A stretch of DNA of 40,008 nt from Loigolactobacillus jiayinensis (GCF_003946445.1 NZ_RHOF01000037.1:1-40008), one strand, 5' to 3'; positions 7,983 to 15,771 are shown, counted from the first letter of the stretch. A program made the numbers and translations. The notes: generated from the sequence alone by a model not told the origin.

Positions 7983-9377
7983 ATGTTTCAAAAAGTCTTA
8001 GTTGCTAATCGCGGCGAAATTGCAGTCCGAATCATTCAAACTTTACGTGAGTTGGCGATTGCTAGTGTGGCAATCTATTCAGAGGCTGATGCAGAAAGTC
8101 TACATGTACAGCTGGCTGATGAGGCGGTGTGCGTTGGTGGCGCGGCGGTACAATCTTCTTATCTAAATCGGCAGAATATTTTGAACGCGGCTATCTTAAC
8201 CGGTGCTGACGCCATTCATCCTGGCTTTGGTTTTTTAGCGGAAAATGCGAGCTTTGCGGAATTATGCGCGGCCTGTCAAATCACCTTTATTGGACCGCGT
8301 GCTGCCACCATTGAATTAATGGGCAATAAAGCGAATGCACGTGAGTTTATGCGCCAAGCTGCGGTGCCGGTGATTCCTGGTAGCGACGGCTTTATTGAAA
8401 CATTGGCTCAAGCCCAAGCCGTTGCCACAACGATTGGCTATCCATTGTTACTAAAAGCAGCGGCCGGTGGTGGTGGTAAAGGAATTCGCCGCGTTGACCG
8501 TGCAACTGACTTAGCACCACAGTTTGTAGCGGCGCAAGAAGAGGCAGAATTGACCTTTGGTGATCGGCAAATGTACATTGAAAAAGTATTGACCAATGCT
8601 AAACATATTGAAGTGCAAGTTTTTCGTGATCACACTGGCCAAACGGTCGCATTTCCAGAGCGTGATTGCTCGGCGCAACGGCACCATCAAAAAGTGCTAG
8701 AAGAGAGTCCTTGTATTTTACTAGCGGCGGCCAAGCGCCAGCAATTACAGCAATTAGCCCGCCAAGCGACGATAGCGATGGATTATTTGAATACTGGCAC
8801 CTTAGAATTTCTCATGGATCAGCAGCAACATTTTTATTTTATGGAAATGAATACGCGGATTCAGGTTGAGCATCCGGTAACGGAAATGGTGACGGGTATC
8901 GACTTGATCCGCGAGCAGATTTTAGTGGCTGCAGGTGTGGCGCTATCATTTAGGCAGGCTGATATTCAGATTCGCGGCCATGCCATTGAATGCCGATTAA
9001 ATGCTGAGGACCCGTTACACGATTTTATGCCGTCGGCGGGAACAATTGACTATTTGTACTGGCCATTAGGTGGGCTGGGAACGCGCATTGATAGCGGCGT
9101 TTATGCTGGTAGTGTGTTGCCACCTTTTTATGACTCAATGATTGCCAAATTGATCACATTTAGTCCAACGCGCGAACAAGCAATTAAAAAAATGGCGCGC
9201 TTATTGCAAGAACTTGTTATTCGTGGCGTAACGACCACCCAACAATTTGAGCAAGCGTTACTAACCGATCCGGAGTATTTGGCCGGCACGTTAACGACCA
9301 ACGCACTTAGTCAGCGCTTTTTACCGCAATGGTTAGCCCAACAAAAATTAGGAGATGAGCGCCATGCGGCTATTTAA
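7983..9377 (+). CDS. accC: Biotin carboxylase subunit of acetyl-CoA carboxylase (AccC)
   Basis: ATP-grasp enzyme that carboxylates biotin on AccB using bicarbonate, 464 aa. It has the N-terminal VLVANRGEIAVRII, the glycine-rich ATP loop KAAAGGGGKGIRRV and the active-site motif EMNTRIQVEHPVTE. The C-terminal domain (GHAIECRLNAEDP onward) is complete. The ATG at 7983 is preceded by AGTAGGTGA. The last 14 bases overlap accD, suggesting coupled translation of the carboxylase subunits. Confidence 0.97.
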   Translation: MFQKVLVANRGEIAVRIIQTLRELAIASVAIYSEADAESLHVQLADEAVCVGGAAVQSSYLNRQNILNAAILTGADAIHPGFGFLAENASFAELCAACQITFIGPRAATIELMGNKANAREFMRQAAVPVIPGSDGFIETLAQAQAVATTIGYPLLLKAAAGGGGKGIRRVDRATDLAPQFVAAQEEAELTFGDRQMYIEKVLTNAKHIEVQVFRDHTGQTVAFPERDCSAQRHHQKVLEESPCILLAAAKRQQLQQLARQATIAMDYLNTGTLEFLMDQQQHFYFMEMNTRIQVEHPVTEMVTGIDLIREQILVAAGVALSFRQADIQIRGHAIECRLNAEDPLHDFMPSAGTIDYLYWPLGGLGTRIDSGVYAGSVLPPFYDSMIAKLITFSPTREQAIKKMARLLQELVIRGVTTTQQFEQALLTDPEYLAGTLTTNALSQRFLPQWLAQQKLGDERHAAI

Positions 9378-10227
9378 ACGACGCCAGTACATTAAGTTGC
9401 CTGCACAAGGTGAATTACAGCGTCGCCGTGATCAGGTACCAGCTGATTTATGGCAGCAATGTCCTATTTGCCAAAAAACGTGTTACACCAAGGAACTGAC
9501 GACATTTAACGTTTGTCCGCATTGTCAGTATGGCTTTCGGCTAACAGCACGGGCCCGGTTACAGCAATTAACGGCAACTTTTCAGGAATGGGATGCAACT
9601 TTAGCGTCAACCGATCCGTTAAAATTTCCAGGTTATGCGACTAAATTAGCGCAAGCACAAAAGAGCACACAATTAAACGATAGCGTCTTAACTGGTTATG
9701 CCCGATTAGGTCAGCAAGCGTGCGCCTTAGGTATTATGGATGCGCATTTTATGATGGGTAGTATGGGCACAGTCACTGGCGAGAAAATTACGCGCTTATT
9801 CGAGCGCGCTACTCAAGCGCGCTTGGCGGTTGTTTTGTTCACCGCATCTGGTGGTGCGCGGATGCAAGAAGGTATTCATTCTTTGATGCAAATGACCAAG
9901 GTCAGTCAGGCGGTCGCAGCGCATAGTGCCGCGGGGTTATTGTATATTACCGTTTTAACGGATCCAACAACTGGTGGGGTAACAGCTAGTTTTGCGATGC
10001 AAGGTGATATTATTTTAGCCGAACCACATGCGCTGGTCGGCTTTGCGGGGCGGCGCGTGATCGAGCAAACAATTAATGCTCAATTACCAGCTGATTTTCA
10101 GCGCGCTGAACAAGTACAACAAGCCGGTTTTATTGATCGTATTGTGCCTCGTGCGCAAATGAAAACTACGTTGCAACGTTTGCTACAATTACATGAAGTA
10201 GGAGGTGGCGCGCATCAAGCTAGGTAA
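9364..10227 (+). CDS. accD: Carboxyltransferase beta subunit of acetyl-CoA carboxylase (AccD)
   Basis: Transfers the carboxyl group from biotin to acetyl-CoA together with AccA, 287 aa. An N-terminal four-Cys zinc finger is visible (Cys33, Cys36, Cys51, Cys54), followed by the crotonase-fold carboxyltransferase domain with TASGGARMQEG and DPTTGGVTASFA. The ATG at 9364 is preferred because AGGAG ends about 9 nt upstream; an in-frame ATG at 9355 abuts this site. It overlaps accC at its start and accA at its end. Confidence 0.95.
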   Translation: MRLFKRRQYIKLPAQGELQRRRDQVPADLWQQCPICQKTCYTKELTTFNVCPHCQYGFRLTARARLQQLTATFQEWDATLASTDPLKFPGYATKLAQAQKSTQLNDSVLTGYARLGQQACALGIMDAHFMMGSMGTVTGEKITRLFERATQARLAVVLFTASGGARMQEGIHSLMQMTKVSQAVAAHSAAGLLYITVLTDPTTGGVTASFAMQGDIILAEPHALVGFAGRRVIEQTINAQLPADFQRAEQVQQAGFIDRIVPRAQMKTTLQRLLQLHEVGGGAHQAR

Positions 10228-10990
10228 AAAAAGTGCTGAGCAAGTCGTTTTAGCCGCCCGTTCTGTGAATAAAGTAACGCCATTTGCCCTCGCCCAATTA
10301 ATTTTCACTGACTTTATCGAATTACATGGTGATCGTGCGCTAGGCGATGATCCAGCAATTTGTGGCGGTCTGGCCAAACTAGGTGAGCAGCCAGTAACCG
10401 TGATCACCACAGTTAAAGGGCAACAATTAGATGAAAAAATTGCAACCCATTTTGGTAGCCCTGAGCCTGCTGGTTATCGTAAAGCACTACGACTGATGCA
10501 ACAAGCGGCTAAATTTAAGCGCCCAATCATTAATTTAGTCGATACGCCTGGTGCTTACCCTGGTAAGGCAGCTGAAGAGCATGGTCAAGGCACAGCAATC
10601 GCCACGACGATCATGACGGCAAGCCAATTACCAGTGCCAATGATTACGCTTATTACTGGTGAAGGTGGCAGTGGTGGCGCTTTGGCTTTGGCCAGCGCGG
10701 ATCAAGTTTGGATGCTAGAAAATAGTATTTACGCCATTCTATCACCAGAAGGCTTTGCAACTATTTTATGGAAAGATAGTGCTCGGGCAAGTGAGGCGGC
10801 TGAATTAATGCAATTAACACCAGATAAGCTATTGGCGCAAGGCATTATCGAAGCTATTATTCCAGAAACAGCACCGCAACGCTTAGTAAAAACGGTCCGA
10901 AAAAAATTGCAACGCGAAATTAGTGTGCTACAACAATTAACGCCGGATGCTTTGTTACAACAACGCCAGCAACGCTTTCGCCACTTCTGA
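10205..10990 (+). CDS. accA: Carboxyltransferase alpha subunit of acetyl-CoA carboxylase (AccA)
   Basis: Partner of AccD, up to 261 aa. Features are DFIELHGDRALGDD, HFGSPEPAGYRKALRLM and ITGEGGSGGALAL. The start is uncertain. The frame is closed upstream by TAG at 10199-10201, and the only early standard start is GTG at 10205, which overlaps the last base of the AGGAGG at 10200-10205. An ATC at 10214 sits at ideal spacing (8 nt) and could be a non-canonical start. The beginning overlaps accD, so coupled re-initiation may allow the GTG. It is the last gene of the operon; no clear T-run terminator was found before the promoter at 11020. Confidence 0.93.
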   Translation: MARIKLGKKSAEQVVLAARSVNKVTPFALAQLIFTDFIELHGDRALGDDPAICGGLAKLGEQPVTVITTVKGQQLDEKIATHFGSPEPAGYRKALRLMQQAAKFKRPIINLVDTPGAYPGKAAEEHGQGTAIATTIMTASQLPVPMITLITGEGGSGGALALASADQVWMLENSIYAILSPEGFATILWKDSARASEAAELMQLTPDKLLAQGIIEAIIPETAPQRLVKTVRKKLQREISVLQQLTPDALLQQRQQRFRHF

Positions 10991-11019
10991 AAACTTCATA
11001 CCAAGCAAACCGCTTTCTT

Positions 11020-11028
11020 TGGTATAAT
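11020..11028 (+). promoter_or_regulatory. Extended -10 promoter for the 69-aa gene
   Basis: TGGTATAAT is a perfect extended -10 (TGN plus TATAAT). The 3' arm TTGGTAT of a short hairpin (ATACCAA...TTGGTAT) overlaps it. No good -35 is seen. The 69-aa gene starts 30 nt downstream. Confidence 0.65.
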
Positions 11029-11057
11029 AGAGCTGTTAACAGAATGGAGGCAAAAAA

Positions 11058-11267
11058 ATGGCAGTTTATCAATCGTCCGTCGTGGTGACACCGCAAGACT
11101 ATACACAGTTAAAGCTTACGGCTGCAGACTACGCGAAGCAATTAATGGCACAACAGTTTACTGAATTATTGAAACGTTCAGTGACTGATGCTGAAGTCAA
11201 AATTTACGATCAGCAAGTACTACCAGGTAAAACTGAAGCAGTTGAATACTTTGGTCAATTAATATAA
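11058..11267 (+). CDS. Hypothetical 69-aa protein
   Basis: Soluble small protein with no signal peptide, membrane segment or Cys. It is predicted mixed helix/strand and begins MAVYQSSVVVTPQDY; Gln is frequent. I do not recognise a family. A strong ribosome binding site (AATGGAGG, 7 nt before the ATG) and its own extended -10 promoter support expression. It lies just after accA in the same direction, but with a separate promoter, so a role in lipid synthesis is not implied. Confidence 0.75.
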   Translation: MAVYQSSVVVTPQDYTQLKLTAADYAKQLMAQQFTELLKRSVTDAEVKIYDQQVLPGKTEAVEYFGQLI

Positions 11268-11290
11268 GTACAAGTAGTTGATTTTGCGTA

Positions 11291-11319
11291 TTGATTCTCG
11301 TCCAACAGCAACCTATAAT
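11291..11319 (+). promoter_or_regulatory. Promoter for the 56-aa basic protein gene
   Basis: -35 TTGATT (11291-11296), a 17-nt spacer and a perfect -10 TATAAT (11314-11319). The 56-aa gene begins about 55 nt after the expected transcription start. Confidence 0.75.
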
Positions 11320-11379
11320 AGAAAACGTCCAGCAAAAGGGTGCGCGATTAGTGGTTAGATCGTAGTTGGAGGCGAGAAC

Positions 11380-11550
11380 ATGCGGAAAATCAACTTCAAA
11401 AATCGTGCTAAAAACCGCAAAATATCTGCGACAGGATCACATGATTTTAAAGATTTAATCCGGCAAGAACAACAATCAAGCCACGATTTTCGTCGCTTAC
11501 AAGATAAATTTGCTAAATTGATCGTTAATTATAAAAAGAAACCAAAATAA
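11380..11550 (+). CDS. Hypothetical small basic protein (56 aa)
   Basis: A short gene with its own consensus promoter at 11291-11319, a ribosome binding site (TTGGAGG, about 8 nt before ATG) and a terminator directly after its stop. It encodes a strongly basic protein, with N-terminal MRKINFKNRAKNRK, a central HDFKDLIRQEQQSSHDFRR and C-terminal YKKKPK. It has no Cys and no membrane segment. The charge pattern could suit nucleic acid or ribosome binding, but this is inference only; no family is recognised. Confidence 0.75.
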   Translation: MRKINFKNRAKNRKISATGSHDFKDLIRQEQQSSHDFRRLQDKFAKLIVNYKKKPK

Positions 11551-11584
11551 AAAAGTGAAAGCCGCTCTGGCTTTCACTTTTTTT
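11551..11584. terminator. Bidirectional terminator between the 56-aa gene and the ohrR-like gene
   Basis: AAAAGTGAAAGCC (11551-11563), loop GCTCT, GGCTTTCACTTTT (11569-11581): a 13-bp perfect stem with T-runs on both strands. It serves two convergent genes. Confidence 0.92.
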
Positions 11585-12043
11585 CTAGATTTTTAGCGTA
11601 TCGGTATTTTGTGTAAACTGATTTAAATGGTCTGTGATCAAATCGACTTCTTTTTTCAAGGAATTGTATTGGTCAGGTGTGAAATCAAGGTGTGTTAAGC
11701 AACTATTGACCCGCGTATAGATTTCATCGCGCTTCGTTAATGCCTTTTGTGTTAAATAGATCAACACACGTCGTTCATCGACTTTATCGCGGCGGCGTTC
11801 AACCCAGTCATCTTTTTCCAATCGTTTCAACAATGGGGTCAGTGTCCCACTATCTAAGTTAAGGTAGCGGCCAAGATCATTGACGGTCAAGGTATTGTGT
11901 TCCCATAAAGCCAATAAGGCAATGTACTGCGGATAAGTCAGATGGAAGGGTGCCAATGCAGTTGCATAATATTTGTTGTATTGTTTCTGCGCTGTGTAAA
12001 GTGAAAAGCAGAGTTGCTCTTCTAATCGAATCGGCTTTGTCAT
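11585..12043 (-). CDS. MarR-family regulator, OhrR type
   Basis: A 152-aa winged-helix protein. The N-terminal EEQLCFSLYTAQK places Cys12 at the peroxide-sensing position of OhrR, and LTYPQYIALLALWE plus DSGTLTPLLKRLEKDDW match the OhrR DNA-binding domain. A second Cys115 (RVNSCLTH) is placed as in two-Cys OhrR proteins, so intersubunit disulfide formation is possible. OhrR usually represses ohr, a thiol peroxidase for organic hydroperoxides, but no ohr is adjacent here. The ATG is preceded by AGGGGGA on the minus strand. The upstream region carries an inverted repeat GTGTAAA-N16-TTTACAC (12107-12136) that might be an operator. Confidence 0.85.
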   Translation of the reverse strand: MTKPIRLEEQLCFSLYTAQKQYNKYYATALAPFHLTYPQYIALLALWEHNTLTVNDLGRYLNLDSGTLTPLLKRLEKDDWVERRRDKVDERRVLIYLTQKALTKRDEIYTRVNSCLTHLDFTPDQYNSLKKEVDLITDHLNQFTQNTDTLKI

Positions 12044-12210
12044 AAATATGTCCCCCTAAATTACCGGTCACAAAGCGAGTTTGTAACTTAAACTGCTATA
12101 AAATACGTGTAAATCATTCTCTATTACATTTTACACAATTTTATTGCATTAGTCAGTACCTTTGCTTAATTAATTTGGGTTTACAGAGACTGAACTCAGG
12201 TTTTAATTAT

Positions 12211-12242
12211 AAAAATACCCATGATCAGCTGATCATGGGTAT
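12211..12242 (-). terminator. Intrinsic terminator of the RacA/MerR-like gene
   Basis: A perfect palindrome, ATACCCATGATCAG followed by CTGATCATGGGTAT (12215-12242), directly follows the gene on the minus strand. It is followed by TTTTT on that strand. Confidence 0.85.
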
Positions 12243-12247
12243 GGAAA

Positions 12248-12931
12248 CTAATCGTGGCTAAACAGGCGGGCCCAAAAACTCTTCTTGGGTGCAGTAATTG
12301 CAGAAGAACTAGCCATCGACAAACTAGATGCCGAAGATGACTTATTTGCTTGACTGGCCGTGCTTGTAGCGGAGGCAGCGCTTGGTGCGATCGCAGCGCT
12401 ACTAGTAGCAGCGACTGCCTGATTACTGGCTGCAGTATTATGAACTTCAATTGCCTTTAGTAAATGCTCGTAATTGTTGTTAGTTTGATCCAGTTGCTCT
12501 TTTAATTGATGGATCTGAGTTACAACTTGCGCATTTTGGTCAGTTAATTGCTTCAGTGTGTATAGAATTGGTGCTAGACTATCTTCGCCAGCAACTTGAG
12601 GGGCCGCACTAGTTGCTGAAGTTGCTGGTAAGCTAGCCGCGCTAGTTTCAGCAGCGTCATCCGAGTTAATGATCTGTTGTTCGAAAACTTCGCTGATTGC
12701 GTCTTTTAACGTTTTACTGTGTTCTTTTTTGATTTGATTGACTTGCGCCAAATCCTTAATATTTTGTGTAGAATAAAGGCGGCCATTATTTTGATCACGG
12801 TGGAAGTAATCAGTGTGACCGGTTGTCTTCTCAACTAATCCAGAATAAGCACGCAAAGTCTGCGGGCTAATATCTAATTCATCAGCTGCTTGTCTAGGCG
12901 TTTGATATTCTTGCCCCGAAACGTTTTTCAT
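12248..12931 (-). CDS. MerR/RacA-like helix-turn-helix protein with coiled coil and cationic C-terminal tail
   Basis: A 227-aa protein in four parts. Residues about 8-78 form a MerR-like DNA-binding domain (QTPRQAADELDISPQTLRAY, then RDQNNGRLYST). Residues about 92-113 are Ala/Ser/Thr-rich. Residues about 118-163 form a Gln/Leu coiled coil (LKQLTDQNAQVVTQIHQLKEQ). Residues about 165-212 are an Ala/Ser/Thr linker, ending in the cationic aromatic tail KKSFWARLFSHD. The layout recalls RacA-like or plasmid-type structural DNA-binding proteins more than a metal-sensing MerR. A role in DNA tethering at the membrane is inference. It is monocistronic, with AAAGGATG before the ATG. Confidence 0.7.
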   Translation of the reverse strand: MKNVSGQEYQTPRQAADELDISPQTLRAYSGLVEKTTGHTDYFHRDQNNGRLYSTQNIKDLAQVNQIKKEHSKTLKDAISEVFEQQIINSDDAAETSAASLPATSATSAAPQVAGEDSLAPILYTLKQLTDQNAQVVTQIHQLKEQLDQTNNNYEHLLKAIEVHNTAASNQAVAATSSAAIAPSAASATSTASQANKSSSASSLSMASSSAITAPKKSFWARLFSHD

Positions 12932-13257
12932 GAAAAATCATCCTTTTTAGTTAATTACTAAGTTTTAGCGTAAAAATAGCACCGAATTTAATTAAAGTTA
13001 ATTCAGTGTGAATATGTTTGAAAAAGTACTGGGCTGAATCTGAGTGGTTTACTAAGTAATGATCAGGTTCAGCTCACTTAAATCATAGTTTACGGTGACT
13101 GTCAGGCTTCTTGTATAACGCTTTTACCACAAAGTTGAACAGCAATATGATAGTAATCATGCGCTAAGTTAAGCGCGCTTGAAACGGCGCTTGATTCATT
13201 ATACCGCACTAATCGGCTACTGTCAGGCAGTTTTGTACAATTTTATAATCAGCGCGC
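12932..13257. other. Gene-free stretch of 326 bases
   Basis: The right-to-left promoter for the RacA-like gene probably lies here (TTAACT-N17-TATTTT on the minus strand). The word ACTGTCAGGC occurs twice (near 13095 and 13219), followed by TTGTA in both cases. Several GCGC-rich inverted words are seen around 13155-13190. No ORF with a ribosome binding site was found. Confidence 0.5.
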
Positions 13258-13494
13258 TTAATTTTTTTGCTGTTGCCGATGAAAACTGATCAGCGTCATG
13301 ATCACAACAAAACTAAAGCCAAAGAAAACTGCAACGGCCTTACCAACAGTAACTAAGCCATCGATCTCAAGTGCGCAATAATAGGCGAAATAAGCAATCA
13401 CGTTGACAACTAAGCTAGCTAAGCTATTTAATTTAACCGTAGTTAGAATACCGATGATAATAAAGCCAATCGTGCATAATAGTGCTAAGATCAT
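13258..13494 (-). CDS. Small integral membrane protein (78 aa), unknown function
   Basis: Hydrophobic protein with about three predicted membrane helices: residues about 2-22, 25-45 and 50-70. It ends in a basic tail, HRQQQKN. It starts with MILALLCTIGFIIIGIL. The ATG is preceded by AGAGGTG at 7 nt. It is divergent from the XRE gene at 13626. No family is recognised. Confidence 0.7.
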   Translation of the reverse strand: MILALLCTIGFIIIGILTTVKLNSLASLVVNVIAYFAYYCALEIDGLVTVGKAVAVFFGFSFVVIMTLISFHRQQQKN

Positions 13495-13625
13495 AGAGAA
13501 GCACCTCTTCTTGATGTTTATTCATAGCGTAACAGGATTATCGAAAAAATTCCATAGGAACTACTCTTTCTGTTACAATGAGGTAAGCGCTTAAGCTGAA
13601 ATTCAATAATTGTGAGGTTTTTTCG

Positions 13626-14156
13626 ATGGCAGAAGTTTCAGGCATTGAAGGTTTGAGCAGACGGCAAGAGAATATTTTAGAACTTGCGGCGCAACTAGTG
13701 ACGTTACGTGAACGACGTGGTATTTCACGTGACGATTTGGTAGAAAAAACGAATATGACTCCGGCAATGATTGCGCGGGTCGAAAATTTGGAATATTTAC
13801 TGACGTTAAAGACGTTATCAAAAATGGCGGCTGGATTGGATTTGAAATTAGGTTGGATCGACAGTGCAACTGGGCAACAGTCACTGGCTAAGGTTGAATT
13901 ACCACCAACTTGGAAAGATGAAAATTTGGCGATCGACCGTGTTGAATTAACACACGCCGAGGATAATTTAAAGCGACTCCAATTAAGTGCATCGGATTAT
14001 CTGTGGGTCAAGCCGGCACCGATTCAGGCAGATGTAGCGGATTTGATCTTGGAACAAGCTGAGCGCCCACAGATCATTGCCAGCGCTATTCCATTATTGC
14101 AGGCTGAGTTACTACAACGGCGGTTGACCCGGATGTATCAACTGCAAGCACGTTAA
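13626..14156 (+). CDS. XRE/HipB-like helix-turn-helix protein
   Basis: A 176-aa protein with an N-terminal Cro/CI-type HTH at residues about 23-75. The HTH region includes VTLRERRGISRDDLVEKTN, PAMIARVENLEYLLTLKTLSKMAAGL and a following DLKLGW strand. That layout resembles single-domain regulators and antitoxins. The C-terminal half (residues about 95-176, with SDYLWVKPAPIQ) is of unknown function. No toxin gene is adjacent: the next gene downstream encodes an IscA-fold protein. An extended -10 (TGTTACAAT, 13572-13580) and GAGG upstream support the start at 13626. Confidence 0.75.
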   Translation: MAEVSGIEGLSRRQENILELAAQLVTLRERRGISRDDLVEKTNMTPAMIARVENLEYLLTLKTLSKMAAGLDLKLGWIDSATGQQSLAKVELPPTWKDENLAIDRVELTHAEDNLKRLQLSASDYLWVKPAPIQADVADLILEQAERPQIIASAIPLLQAELLQRRLTRMYQLQAR

Positions 14157-14165
14157 GCAAAATAG

Positions 14166-14194
14166 TTGTCAACACTAACTAGGTTGCGTACAAT
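14166..14194 (+). promoter_or_regulatory. Promoter of the IscA/HesB-fold gene
   Basis: -35 TTGTCA (14166-14171), a 17-nt spacer and -10 TACAAT (14189-14194). It leaves an approximately 80-nt leader before the ATG at 14282. Confidence 0.7.
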
Positions 14195-14281
14195 ATAATT
14201 GTCGACTTAAATAAGTAGCTGATTGATGCTGCTGGTTAAACCGTGGCTAACCGGCTACAGTGAAAGAATGGAGGAAACTAA

Positions 14282-14647
14282 ATGTTCTTAACAGTTACAG
14301 ATGCAGCAAAGCAAAAGCTAGCTAAGTATTTGACGGCGGACAAGCAAATTATTCTCGATCTTGATGATGGTGTGGGTAAATTTTCTAAAGTTGGTTCATG
14401 CGCGTTGAATCTAAGTTATCGGCTATTAGTTATTGATGCTGATGAAGATATTAGTGAAGACTATTCTGGTGAGCTTGATAGCACAGTTGGTAAATTGCAT
14501 ATCAAGCCTTATTCGACTCAATATTTAGATACCGATATGCGTTTAGACGTTAATCCACGTTTGAATACATTAGGTTTGTTTAGTGAAAGCGAACAGATGG
14601 ATTCCAATGTGAACATCGTTGATATTACTAAAGAAATGAACATCTAA
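14282..14647 (+). CDS. HesB/IscA-fold (iron-sulfur cluster biosynthesis family) protein
   Basis: A 121-aa protein typical of a group in lactobacilli annotated as iron-sulfur cluster biosynthesis family. It begins MFLTVTDAAKQKLAKYL, the usual N-terminal strand and helix of the HesB fold, and includes LDLDDGVGKFSKVGSCALN. It has just one Cys (in GSCALN) and lacks the three-Cys set of IscA/SufA. Cluster scaffold function is therefore doubtful. The ATG follows TGGAGG. It is expressed from its own promoter and is followed by the structured element at 14661. Confidence 0.75.
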   Translation: MFLTVTDAAKQKLAKYLTADKQIILDLDDGVGKFSKVGSCALNLSYRLLVIDADEDISEDYSGELDSTVGKLHIKPYSTQYLDTDMRLDVNPRLNTLGLFSESEQMDSNVNIVDITKEMNI

Positions 14648-14660
14648 TTTAACGCTAGTC

Positions 14661-14765
14661 AAAAAACGACTACCCGACTGTACTCGGCCCTATCAAGTTG
14701 CCGGATGAACGATACTAGTTCATCGGTTGACACAAGGGGACTACCACAGTTAGGGGTCGTTTTTT
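14661..14765. other. 105-nt nested hairpin element after the IscA-fold gene
   Basis: Outer arms AAAAAACGAC (14661-14670) and GTCGTTTTTT (14756-14765) pair over 10 bp. Inside are CCC/GGG plus ACTGT (14677-14681) with ACAGT (14746-14750), then a CCC/GGG and TCAA/TTGA step, and an apical GATGAAC/GTTCATC hairpin (about 14704-14724). The 3' arm is U-rich, so it can act as an elaborate terminator. Its depth is far greater than a plain terminator needs. It could instead be a small structured RNA or a tiny MITE-like repeat. Confidence 0.7.
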
Positions 14766-14901
14766 AATTTTAAGATTATATTGCAACGAATCAGTTACAC
14801 AAGAATTTGTGAGCTAATGATATTTGAATTCATACTGCAACAAAATCTATGCTATGATTGATTTTATGAAAGCGGCTTAATTTTTGGAGGTAGACGGTTA
14901 A

Positions 14902-15720
14902 ATGTATAAATTAATTGTATGTGACTTAGATGAAACTTTATTGGATCGTGACGCACGGATCTCACCAACTAACGAGCGAGCAATCAAGGAATTTGTCGCG
15001 CAAGGTGGGCATTTTGTCCCTAACACAGGGCGCAGCTTCTTATCGATTCAGGATGACTTAAAGCAACTAGGCCTGCTGCAACAAGCCGACCAGTACGTGA
15101 TCGCCTATAATGGTGGTGCAATCGTTGAAAATGCTGGGAATCAAGTGCTGGCAACGAACCCGTTAGATTTTGCAACGATCAAGCAGATTTATGATATCGC
15201 GCGTTCTGAGCAAGTTAGCGGCCATATCTATGCACTGGAAAATTTGTATGTTTGGCAGCCGAGTGCAGCCGAGCGCAATTATTTAGCTCAGCGGGGCGTT
15301 GAGTATACGCTGTTAACAGACGATAATTTAGATTTTTTGCGCGACCAACCGTTGATGAAAATCATTTTACAAGACGATGATCCAGCGCGGCGCCAGGCAC
15401 TAGGCGCAAGTATTCCGCAACAAGTTAAGACACCGCTAGCAACAACTTTTTCATCAGGCCGGTACGTTGAATTTAACCACGTAGCAGCGGATAAAGGTAA
15501 AGCCACACTACAGTTGGCGGAAAAATTAGGTATTAAGCCAGATGAGATCATTGCACTCGGTGACAACAGTAACGATCTGGCGATGATCAATGCCGCTGGG
15601 TTAGGTGTTAGTGTACAAAATGGTACCGCTGAAGTTAAGGCCGCCGCAAATTATGTGACCGCTGCTGATCATGCGCATAGTGCAGTGGCCGAGGCGATTG
15701 AAAAGTTTGCGCTACGCTAG
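14902..15720 (+). CDS. Cof-type HAD-superfamily phosphatase
   Basis: A 272-aa Cof/YidA-type (class IIB cap) HAD hydrolase, likely a sugar-phosphate or nucleotide phosphatase; the substrate is unknown. Motif I is CDLDETLLD, with Glu in place of the commoner Gly before Thr. Motif II is NTGRSF, Lys is in ADKGKA, and motif III is GDNSNDLAMI. The ATG follows TTGGAGG. It is only distantly related to the two HAD paralogues at 27057 and 28005. It stands alone, 50 nt before the aldo/keto reductase gene. Confidence 0.9.
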   Translation: MYKLIVCDLDETLLDRDARISPTNERAIKEFVAQGGHFVPNTGRSFLSIQDDLKQLGLLQQADQYVIAYNGGAIVENAGNQVLATNPLDFATIKQIYDIARSEQVSGHIYALENLYVWQPSAAERNYLAQRGVEYTLLTDDNLDFLRDQPLMKIILQDDDPARRQALGASIPQQVKTPLATTFSSGRYVEFNHVAADKGKATLQLAEKLGIKPDEIIALGDNSNDLAMINAAGLGVSVQNGTAEVKAAANYVTAADHAHSAVAEAIEKFALR

Positions 15721-15771
15721 ATAATTAGTTAAGCTGGAAATGAACTGATAATAGAAGGGAGCTACACTAAA

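Noticed and set aside
13626-14156. Toxin-antitoxin pair involving the XRE protein
   Set aside because: The neighbours are a small membrane protein gene (divergent) and an IscA-fold gene with its own promoter; no toxin-like gene is adjacent.
14661-14765. T-box or riboswitch leader of the HAD gene at 14902
   Set aside because: No T-box sequence or known aptamer motif; it lies directly after the IscA-fold gene and over 100 nt before the HAD gene.
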